Assembly: GCA_019689695.1 (NCBI GenBank)
Contig: JADGHA010000185.1
Span: 1-7,695 of the forward strand
Direction: 5' to 3'
Length of the DNA stretch: 7,695 nt
DNA from: Micromonosporaceae bacterium
Lineage (GTDB): Bacteria; Actinomycetota; Actinomycetes; Mycobacteriales; Micromonosporaceae
Part shown: one piece after another, positions 1 to 5,194 of the stretch
Position numbering within the stretch: the first letter of the stretch is position 1
Layout of the letters: every line of letters starts with the position of its first letter
Translations under genes and position numbers: made by a program
The notes under the pieces: generated by a model
What the model saw: the letters and a program-made list of their open reading frames with translations, nothing else
Databases searched by the model: none
Told to the model about the DNA's origin: nothing

Positions 1-252
1 CCTCCGCCCAGCCTGCGCCCGGCGCCGGACCGTACCGTCGGTCCGGCGGAGCCGGTCACGGTCACCGGCACCGTCGAGGAAGGGGTGGAGCCCGGCTGCC
101 TGGTGCTGGACGGCTACCTGCTGCTCGGCGGGCGCGACCGTGGGATACGGGCCGGCGCGAAGGTGATTGTCACCGGGCGGATCCAGCGCGACCTGGTGAC
201 CACGTGCCAGCAGGGCACGCCGCTGCGGGTGGAGACCGTCCGGCCCGGCTAG
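1..252 (+). CDS. C-terminal part of a small conserved beta-rich (OB-fold-like) protein, 5' end outside window
   Basis: The frame is open from base 1 to a TAG at 250-252, giving the last 83 residues of a protein whose start lies upstream. The first 18 or so residues are rich in proline and look like a linker. After that comes a compact beta-type pattern: VTVTGTVEEG, then EPGCLVLDGYLLLGG, then AGAKVIVTGRI, and finally TTCQQGTPLRVETV. The two GTV/TGR strands and the alternating hydrophobic residues suggest a small OB-fold-like barrel. Cysteines at local residues 33 and 69 could pair if the protein is exported. I recall similar short proteins in actinomycetes with the 'EPGC' and 'TTCQQGTP' signatures, but none with a known function. 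The gene converges on the anti-sigma gene with only 13 bases between stop codons, so it is unlikely to belong to the sigma-factor unit. Function is unknown. Confidence 0.75.
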   Translation, partial: PPPSLRPAPDRTVGPAEPVTVTGTVEEGVEPGCLVLDGYLLLGGRDRGIRAGAKVIVTGRIQRDLVTTCQQGTPLRVETVRPG

Positions 253-267
253 GTCGACGGACGGGTC
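234..267. terminator. Possible bidirectional hairpin across two convergent stop codons
   Basis: GACCGTCCG at 234-242 pairs with CGGACGGGTC at 258-267 with one bulged base, around a 15-base loop. The element covers the TAG of the upstream gene (250-252) and runs into the TGA of the anti-sigma gene (266-268, minus strand). There is no U-tract on either strand, as is common for high-GC actinomycete hairpins. It could end transcription from both sides. GC-rich DNA forms such repeats often, so confidence is limited. Confidence 0.35.
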
Positions 268-1012
268 AGGCAGCGCGTGCCGCCGGCGCACCGGTGTCGC
301 CGCGGTCCGAGGCGGGCTCGGCCCGTTCCGACGAGGAGGCCTGCTCGAAGCGGACCCGGTAGCGCGGTGTGTCCGGCTGGCGGTCCGAGCGGGGATCGCC
401 GGTGTCCAGGCCAGGGCGCAGCATGGCCAGGATGACCAGGTAGCCGGCGAGCACCAGCCCGTGGCTGATCAGGCGCACCGGCTCCACCCGGCCGCTGACC
501 AGGTCCGCCACGCTGAGCAGGGTGAGCACCGCGATGAACGCGGTCAGCGTGGGCACCAGCCCGCCCGGGCGGGTGCGGCGCAGGGCGATCCACAGGAAGC
601 CGGCGCCGATCGCCACGTTCCACGCCGCCGACTCGTGCCAGAGGTGGTCGGGGGTGGCGCCGTCGGCCGAGGTGCCGTGCAGGTGCCCGATGTCCCCGCC
701 GGTGGCCAGCACCTGAGCCAGGGCGAGCAGGAGCTGGACCACACCGAGCGCGCCGAGCACGGCCCGCAAAGTCGGCGCGAGGCGGGACCGCCGGGGCGCG
801 GCGGCCAGGATGGTGGCCAGCGCGTGCGGGTCGAGCGGAGCGAGGTCCGCACGCGCCAGGCCGGTGCGCGCCAGCCGGGTGACCCGTGCCGCGCCGTCCA
901 GCCAGCTCCGGCACGCCGGGCAGCTCTCCAGGTGCGCGTCCACCTCCGCGCTGCCCGGGTCCTCGCCGTCCAGCTGCGCCGACAGTGCTTCGCGGGCGGC
1001 CTCACACCTCAT
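266..1012 (-). CDS. Membrane anti-sigma factor with N-terminal zinc finger and four predicted membrane helices
   Basis: The predicted protein has 248 residues. Its N-terminus carries the zinc anti-sigma signature: Cys3 followed by His27-x3-Cys31-x2-Cys34 (HLESCPAC). This fold grips a sigma factor in the cytoplasm. Four hydrophobic segments follow, at about 82-104, 128-145, 151-173 and 178-198, then a polar tail of about 50 residues. The arginine-rich link RRTRPG at 145-150 fits a cytoplasmic position. That places the loop at about 105-127 outside the cell, with His110, His112, His123 and His126, possibly a ligand- or metal-sensing site. I chose the ATG at 1012 because the zinc motif starts directly after it and AGGAGG lies 12 bases upstream. 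A GTG at 1042 would add ten residues. The gene is divergent from the SigC-like gene, its likely partner. The zinc finger is clear; the sensing role is inferred. Confidence 0.85.
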   Translation of the reverse strand: MRCEAAREALSAQLDGEDPGSAEVDAHLESCPACRSWLDGAARVTRLARTGLARADLAPLDPHALATILAAAPRRSRLAPTLRAVLGALGVVQLLLALAQVLATGGDIGHLHGTSADGATPDHLWHESAAWNVAIGAGFLWIALRRTRPGGLVPTLTAFIAVLTLLSVADLVSGRVEPVRLISHGLVLAGYLVILAMLRPGLDTGDPRSDRQPDTPRYRVRFEQASSSERAEPASDRGDTGAPAARAA

Positions 1013-1056
1013 CGCCCCGCCTGACCTCCTCCAGTGCCGCACCCAATGCCCAGGTA

Positions 1057-1083
1057 GTCGCTTAGGGGGCCGGGCCAGTTCCC
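1057..1083 (-). promoter_or_regulatory. Candidate ECF-sigma promoter for the anti-sigma gene
   Basis: On the minus strand GGGAAC (1083-1078) is followed after 17 bases by CGAC (1060-1057). This matches the general ECF form of a GGAAC-type -35 and a CGTC/CGAC-type -10. Transcription would start near 1050, leaving a leader of about 38 bases that includes the AGGAGG at 1030-1025. It suggests that the neighbouring sigma factor, or another ECF sigma factor, controls its own inhibitor. The motif was found by eye. Confidence 0.4.
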
Positions 1084-1117
1084 ACCAGGGGTGTGTACCG
1101 GCCGAAAGATTGCCGGC

Positions 1118-1129
1118 TACTGTTGCCGC
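1118..1129 (+). promoter_or_regulatory. Candidate -10 element (TACTGT) upstream of the sigma gene
   Basis: TACTGT at 1118-1123 fits the actinomycete -10 pattern TAnnnT. Six bases later a GTG begins at 1130, the spacing expected when a transcript starts on its first codon. No good -35 is present: TGTACC at 1094-1099 is the best at 18-base spacing and matches TTGACA poorly. CCGGC at 1098-1102 and GCCGG at 1112-1116 form a small inverted repeat just upstream. Confidence 0.35.
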
Positions 1130-1213
1130 GTGACCGACCTAGCCGTCGCTTTTGCGCAGAGCGCGGGTCATCCCTCCGGCCGGCAGGGCCGGCGGGCGGA
1201 TGGTGCCGCATGA
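1130..1213 (+). CDS. Possible 27-codon leader peptide, stop overlapping the sigma-factor start (ATGA)
   Basis: A GTG at 1130 opens a frame of 27 codons, beginning MTDLAVAFAQ and ending at TGA 1211-1213. The TGA overlaps the sigma ATG at 1210 as ATGA, the classic arrangement for ribosome re-initiation. The GTG has no Shine-Dalgarno sequence but lies six bases after TACTGT, so it could be the first codon of a leaderless transcript. Inside the frame, CCGGCC at 1176-1181 and GGCCGG at 1187-1192 can form a hairpin just before the GGCGGGCGGA that may act as the sigma ribosome site. Translation of the leader would melt this hairpin. The peptide resembles nothing I know. A frame this short could arise by chance, so this is a hypothesis based on the layout. 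Confidence 0.35.
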   Translation: MTDLAVAFAQSAGHPSGRQGRRADGAA

Positions 1214-1749
1214 CCTCCGGCGTCTCCGACGACCAGGTCACCCGCTGGGCGCTGGCCGCCAAGGCCGGTGACCGCGCCGCCGCCGAGGCTTTCATCCGGG
1301 CCACCCAGCACGACGTCCGGCGGATGCTCGCCCACCTGGCCGGCCCGGCCGAGGCCGACGACCTGGCCCAGGAGACCTTCCTGCGGGCGATGCGCAGCCT
1401 GCCCGGCTTCGCCGGCCGCTCCTCGGCCCGGACCTGGCTGCTGTCGATCGCCCGGCGGGTCGCGGTGGACCAGGTCCGCTCGGCGGTACGCCGGCCGCGT
1501 ACCGCCCCCCTGGAGGAGTGGACCGGCCAGGCCGGCCGGTTCGAGGACGGCGTCCTGCTGCGCCGGCTGATCGAGGCGCTGCCGGCGGACCGGCGGGAAG
1601 CATTCGTGGCCACCCAGGTGCTGGGGCTCAGCTACGCGGAGGCGGCGCAGGTGTGCGACTGCCCGGTCGGCACCATCCGGTCCCGGGTGGCGCGCGCCCG
1701 GGACGAGCTGGTGGCCGCTTTGAGTGTGCTCGAAAGGCGAGCGAGCTAG
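1210..1749 (+). CDS. sigC: ECF RNA polymerase sigma factor, SigC-like
   Basis: This 179-residue protein has the two-domain build of ECF sigma factors and directs RNA polymerase to a specific promoter set. Region 2 lies at about 15-95 and includes EADDLAQETFLRAM (48-61) and SSARTWLLSIARRVAVDQVR. Region 4 lies at about 113-170, with the DNA-binding helix-turn-helix LGLSYAEAAQVCDCPVGTIR followed by SRVARARDEL. From memory, EAFIRATQHDV, SSARTWLL and LGLSYAEAA closely track SigC of Mycobacterium tuberculosis, so I use that symbol. There is no extra C-terminal domain. I chose ATG 1210 because region 2 begins soon after it and GGCGGGCGGA lies nine bases upstream. An in-frame GTG at 1093 would add 39 residues unlike this family. 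The divergent zinc-finger gene is the probable anti-sigma factor. The downstream ATPase starts 10 bases after the stop, so read-through is possible. Confidence 0.93.
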   Translation: MTSGVSDDQVTRWALAAKAGDRAAAEAFIRATQHDVRRMLAHLAGPAEADDLAQETFLRAMRSLPGFAGRSSARTWLLSIARRVAVDQVRSAVRRPRTAPLEEWTGQAGRFEDGVLLRRLIEALPADRREAFVATQVLGLSYAEAAQVCDCPVGTIRSRVARARDELVAALSVLERRAS

Positions 1750-1759
1750 CGTCGGTTGG
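1747..1759 (+). promoter_or_regulatory. Candidate leaderless promoter -10 (TAGCGT) for the AAA+ gene
   Basis: TAGCGT at 1747-1752 fits TAnnnT and includes the TAG stop of the sigma gene. Seven bases later is the GTG at 1760. No Shine-Dalgarno sequence lies at a usable distance before this GTG, which suits a leaderless transcript. TTGAGT at 1720-1725 resembles a -35 but sits 21 bases away, which is long. If real, this lets the ATPase and VWA genes be expressed apart from the sigma gene. Confidence 0.4.
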
Positions 1760-3163
1760 GTGACACAGACACCACCCGCCGGCCTGCCCACCACCCTCGG
1801 CGAGCTGCGCGCCGCCGGCTACCAGTACCGCACCGTCAAGCAGGAGCTGCGCGACAACCTGCTGGCCCGGATGCGGGAGGGCAAGCCACGGTTCCCCGGC
1901 ATCATCGGGTACGACGAGACGGTACTGCCCGAGGTGGAGCGGGCGCTGCTCGCGGGACACGACATGGTGCTGCTCGGCGAGCGCGGCCAGGGCAAGACCC
2001 GGGTGATCCGGTCGCTGGTATCGCTGCTGGACGAGTGGACGCCGGTGATCGCCGGCTCCGAGCTCAACGAGCACCCGCTGCACCCGATCAGCCCAGCCTC
2101 CCGCCGGCTGGTGGCGGCCGAGGGCGACGCGCTGCGGGTGGCCTGGCTGCACCGCTCGATGCGGTACGGCGAGAAGCTGGCCACCCCGGACACCAGCGTC
2201 GGCGACCTGATCGGCGACGTGGACCCGATCCGGGTCGCCCAGGGCCGCACCCTCGGCGACCCGGAGACCATCCACTTCGGACTGGTACCGCGGACCAACC
2301 GGGGCATCTTCGCCGTGAACGAGCTGCCCGACCTGGCCGAGCGGATCCAGGTCTCGCTGCTGAACGTGCTGGAGGAGCGGGACATCCAGATACGCGGCTA
2401 CCAGCTGCGGCTGCCGCTGGACATCCTGCTGGTGGCCAGCGCCAACCCGGAGGACTACACCAACCGGGGCCGGATCATCACGCCGCTCAAGGACCGGTTC
2501 GGCGCGGAGATCCGTACCCACTACCCGCTCGACCTCGAGCTGGAGATGGACCTGATCCGGCAGGAGGCGCAGCTGGTCGCCGAGGTGCCCGAGCACGTGC
2601 TGGAGGTGGTCGCCCGGTTCGCCCGCGCAGTGCGCGAGTCGCCGTCGGTGGACGCCCGCTCCGGCGTCTCCGCCCGGTTCGGCATCGCCGCCGCGGAGAC
2701 GGTCGCCGCCGCCGCGCTGCGCCGGGCCGGCCTCCTCGGCGAGGACCTCCCCGTTGCCCGGGTCGGCGACACGGTCTCCGTGACCAGCACCCTGCGCGGA
2801 AAGGTGGAGTTCGAAAGCGGCGAGGAGGGCCGGGAGATCGAGGTGCTCGCCCACCTGCTGCGCACCGCGGTGGCGGACACCTTCCGGGCCCGGCTGGCCG
2901 GGCTGGACCTGTCCGGCTTCACCGCCCTGGTGGCCGACGGGCAGGTGGTGGAGACCGGCGAGCTGGTGAGCGCGGACGAGCTGCTCCGCCAGGTGGGCAC
3001 CGTCTCCGGGCTGGCCAAGGTGCTGGAACGGCTGGGCCTGGGCGACGCGCCCACCCGCGGCGAGGCGGCCGCCGGCGTGGAGTTCGCCCTGGAAGGGCTG
3101 TACCTCACCCGCCGGCTGTCCAAAGAGGTCACCGAGGACGGGCGTACCGTCTATGGCCGGTAG
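1760..3163 (+). CDS. AAA+ ATPase of the magnesium-chelatase/MoxR type
   Basis: The product has 467 residues and looks cytoplasmic. After a leader with TLGELRAAGY comes an AAA+ core: Walker A GERGQGKT (73-80), Walker B-like GIFAVNELP (182-190), sensor 1 in VASANPEDY (225-233), a likely arginine finger at Arg246 (PLKDRFG) and a sensor-2 arginine near 306. The Walker B motif reads Asn-Glu (187-188) rather than Asp-Glu; I believe this is normal in this subfamily. Such ATPases form rings that remodel a partner, here presumably the VWA protein whose gene overlaps this one by 11 bases. I recall Rv0958 of M. tuberculosis ('possible magnesium chelatase') as the closest named relative. No chelatase large subunit is present, so true chelation is unproven. 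GTG 1760 is chosen over GTG 1724 because it avoids overlapping the sigma gene and follows a leaderless-type -10. Confidence 0.9.
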   Translation: MTQTPPAGLPTTLGELRAAGYQYRTVKQELRDNLLARMREGKPRFPGIIGYDETVLPEVERALLAGHDMVLLGERGQGKTRVIRSLVSLLDEWTPVIAGSELNEHPLHPISPASRRLVAAEGDALRVAWLHRSMRYGEKLATPDTSVGDLIGDVDPIRVAQGRTLGDPETIHFGLVPRTNRGIFAVNELPDLAERIQVSLLNVLEERDIQIRGYQLRLPLDILLVASANPEDYTNRGRIITPLKDRFGAEIRTHYPLDLELEMDLIRQEAQLVAEVPEHVLEVVARFARAVRESPSVDARSGVSARFGIAAAETVAAAALRRAGLLGEDLPVARVGDTVSVTSTLRGKVEFESGEEGREIEVLAHLLRTAVADTFRARLAGLDLSGFTALVADGQVVETGELVSADELLRQVGTVSGLAKVLERLGLGDAPTRGEAAAGVEFALEGLYLTRRLSKEVTEDGRTVYGR

Positions 3164-5105
3164 CCGCTTCCGGTACGGGCAGTGGCGCGGCGGGCCCGAC
3201 CCGCTCGCCCCGCCGTACGACGTGCGCGCCGCGGTCGACCAGGTCGGCGCGGAGGTGCTCAGCGGCGGCAGCCTGCGCGAGGCGCTGCGCAACCTGCTGC
3301 GCCGCGGCCCGGACGGCGGCCGCGGGCTGGACGACCTGGCCGCGCGGGCGCGACGGCTGCGCCGGGAGGCGATGCGCCGGGGCAACCTCGACGGTGCGGT
3401 GACCCGCGCCCAGGCGCTGCTGGACCAGGCGCTCGCGGCCGAGCGCGAGGAACTGTCCCGCCGAGACGACGACGCGGCCCGGTTCGCCGAGGCGATGCTG
3501 GACAACCTGCCGCGCTCGACGGCCCGGGCGGTACAGGAGCTCGCCGGCTACGACTGGGCCAGCGACCAGGCCCGGCGGACCTACCAGCAGATTCTCGACG
3601 GGCTGCGCCAGGAGGTGCTGGAGCAGCGGTTCGCCGGCATCCGCGACGCGCTGCGCGGCGCGGCCACACCCGCGGCCAACCAGCGGCTCACCGAGATGCT
3701 GCACGACCTCAACGACCTGCTCTCCCGGCACGCCCGCGGCGAGGACACCGCGGACGCGTTCGCCGAGTTCATGGACCGGCACGGGGAGTTCTTCCCGGAG
3801 AAGCCGGGCTCGGTCGACGAGCTGGTCGACGCGCTGGCCCGGCGGGCCGCGGCCGGCGAGCGGCTGATGCGCTCCCTGTCGCCGCGGCAGCAGGAGGAGC
3901 TGGCGGGGCTGATGGCCCAGGCGCTGGGCGACGGTCGGCTGGCCAGCGAGCTGGCCGCGCTCACCGACAACCTGCGGGCGCTGCGGCCGAACCTGCCGTG
4001 GCAGCGGCGGGAGCGGGTGCGCGGTGAGGAGGACCTCGGCTACGGCGAGGCGGCCGGCGCACTGGAGGAGATCGGCGAGCTGGACGCGCTGCTCGACCAG
4101 CTCGGCCAGGAGCACCCCGGGGCCACATTGGACGATGTGGACGTCGAGGCGGTGGAGCGGCAGCTGGGCCGCGGTGCCGCCGACGACGTGCGCCGGCTGC
4201 GGGAGCTGGAGCGCGAGCTGCGCCGCCAGGGCTGGGTGACCGGTGGCCCGGACGGGCTGACGCTGAGCCCGAAGGCGCTGCGCCGGCTCGGTAGCACCGC
4301 GCTGCGGCAGGTCTTCGCACACCTGGAGGCCGGCCGGCGCGGCCAGCACGACCTGCGCGACGCGGGCGCCGCCGGCGAGCTGACCGGCGCCTCGCGGCGC
4401 TGGACGTTCGGCGACGAGCAGCCGCTGGACGTGGTGCGCACGATCGGCAACGCGGTCCGCCGCGCCGGGCCGCGCACGCCGGTCCGGCTGGCGGTCGACG
4501 ACTTCGAGGTGGTGGAGACCGAGCGCCGGGTCTCCGCGGCGGTGGCGCTCTGCGTGGACCTGTCCTTCTCGATGATCGCCGAGGGCCGTTGGGGCCCGAT
4601 GAAGCAGACCGCGCTCGCCCTCTCCCACCTGGTGGCCACCAGGTTCCCGCAGGACGCCCTGCAGATTATCGGCTTCGGCCGGTACGCCATGCCGCTGTCC
4701 CAGCTCGAGCTGGCTGCCGTCGAGCCGGACCTGGTGCAGGGGACCAACCTGCAGCACGCCTTGCGGCTGGCCGGCCGGCACCTGCGCCGGCACCCCGAGT
4801 CGGAGCCGGTGATCATGGTGGTCACCGACGGTGAGCCCACCGCGCACCTGCTCGACGACGGGGAGGCGGTGTTCGCCTGGCCGACCACGGCCGAGACGGT
4901 CCACGCCACGGTCGCCGAGGTGGACCAGCTGACCCGGTACGGGGCCATCCTCAACATGTTCATGCTCGGCGAGGACCCGGGCCTGCGCCGCTTCGTGGAC
5001 GCGGTGGCGCGTCGCAGCGGCGGCCGGGTCTTCACCCCGGAGGCGGAGGAGCTCGGCCGGTACGTGGTGGCCGACTACCTCCGGGCCCGCCGCGGCCGAC
5101 GCTAG
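3153..5105 (+). CDS. VWA-domain protein, partner of the AAA+ ATPase
   Basis: The product has 650 residues and no signal peptide or membrane segment. The N-terminus carries the signature WRGGPDPLAPPYD (11-23). A long, charged, mostly helical region (about 25-400) follows, with coiled-coil-like stretches around 61-110 and 340-360. The C-terminal von Willebrand A domain (about 460-645) has a complete metal-binding MIDAS site: Asp469-x-Ser471-x-Ser473 (DLSFS), Thr531 in QGTNL and Asp559 in VVTDGEP. In chelatase systems such as ChlI/ChlD and CobS/CobT, an AAA+ subunit works with a MIDAS subunit to load a metal or remodel a client. I recall Rv0959 as the matching mycobacterial gene. The ATG lies inside the ATPase's last codons (ATGGCCGGTAG, 3153-3163), so the two are translationally coupled and probably made in fixed ratio. 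The client protein and process are unknown. Confidence 0.9.
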   Translation: MAGSRFRYGQWRGGPDPLAPPYDVRAAVDQVGAEVLSGGSLREALRNLLRRGPDGGRGLDDLAARARRLRREAMRRGNLDGAVTRAQALLDQALAAEREELSRRDDDAARFAEAMLDNLPRSTARAVQELAGYDWASDQARRTYQQILDGLRQEVLEQRFAGIRDALRGAATPAANQRLTEMLHDLNDLLSRHARGEDTADAFAEFMDRHGEFFPEKPGSVDELVDALARRAAAGERLMRSLSPRQQEELAGLMAQALGDGRLASELAALTDNLRALRPNLPWQRRERVRGEEDLGYGEAAGALEEIGELDALLDQLGQEHPGATLDDVDVEAVERQLGRGAADDVRRLRELERELRRQGWVTGGPDGLTLSPKALRRLGSTALRQVFAHLEAGRRGQHDLRDAGAAGELTGASRRWTFGDEQPLDVVRTIGNAVRRAGPRTPVRLAVDDFEVVETERRVSAAVALCVDLSFSMIAEGRWGPMKQTALALSHLVATRFPQDALQIIGFGRYAMPLSQLELAAVEPDLVQGTNLQHALRLAGRHLRRHPESEPVIMVVTDGEPTAHLLDDGEAVFAWPTTAETVHATVAEVDQLTRYGAILNMFMLGEDPGLRRFVDAVARRSGGRVFTPEAEELGRYVVADYLRARRGRR

Positions 5106-5124
5106 CCCAATCAATTACGCCGAA

Positions 5125-5137
5125 CGGACATATTCCG
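5125..5137. repeat. Short inverted repeat CGGA-CATAT-TCCG in an AT-rich gap
   Basis: CGGACATATTCCG is symmetric with four-base arms and a five-base centre. It lies in the 89-base gap before the first L,D-transpeptidase, where the sequence is clearly richer in A and T (5108-5134) than its surroundings. CATATT at 5129-5134 could be a weak -10, but no -35 stands out. The repeat could be an operator half-site pair for that gene. Confidence 0.25.
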
Positions 5138-5170
5138 CGAACCGATCCGGCACCATGAAGGGTGCAGGGG

Positions 5171-5187
5171 CCTTGGAATGTTCGAGG
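5171..5187 (+). promoter_or_regulatory. Hairpin that would cover the ribosome site of the first L,D-transpeptidase
   Basis: CCTTGGA (5171-5177) can pair with TTCGAGG (5181-5187) around a three-base loop, giving seven pairs of which two are G-U. The right arm contains GAGG at 5184-5187, the Shine-Dalgarno core, seven bases before ATG 5195. Folding would hide the ribosome site, so it might act as a weak thermosensor or coupling element. The stem is only moderately stable. Confidence 0.3.
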
Positions 5188-5194
5188 TGGCGAG

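Noticed and set aside
1093..1209. Upstream GTG extension of the sigma factor by 39 residues
   Set aside because: The added residues do not resemble ECF N-termini, and ATG 1210 has a possible ribosome site and normal length.
1013..1209. M. tuberculosis SigC promoter pattern (SSSAAT-N16-20-CGTSSS, as I recall it) in the control region
   Set aside because: CCCAAT at 1042-1047 and CCGAAA at 1102-1107 have no CGT-type partner at the right distance (CGTGAC at 1129 is 21 bases from the latter).
1654..1662. CxC (Cys149, Cys151) in the sigma helix-turn-helix as a possible redox or copper site
   Set aside because: The phrase CxCPVGTIRSRV is common across many actinomycete ECF sigma factors, so it is not specific evidence.
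1842..2159. Cys-to-Ser change at a possible zinc CxxC of the AAA+ protein (HPISPAS)
   Set aside because: I recall CxxC in some distant relatives but Ser/Thr forms in others, so absence of cysteine is probably normal.
3129..5114. Very long open frame on the minus strand (661 codons), and another at 1628-3505
   Set aside because: Both lie opposite genes with clear domains and catalytic motifs. Their proline, glycine, arginine and histidine-rich, low-complexity translations are typical of the empty antisense frame in high-GC DNA.
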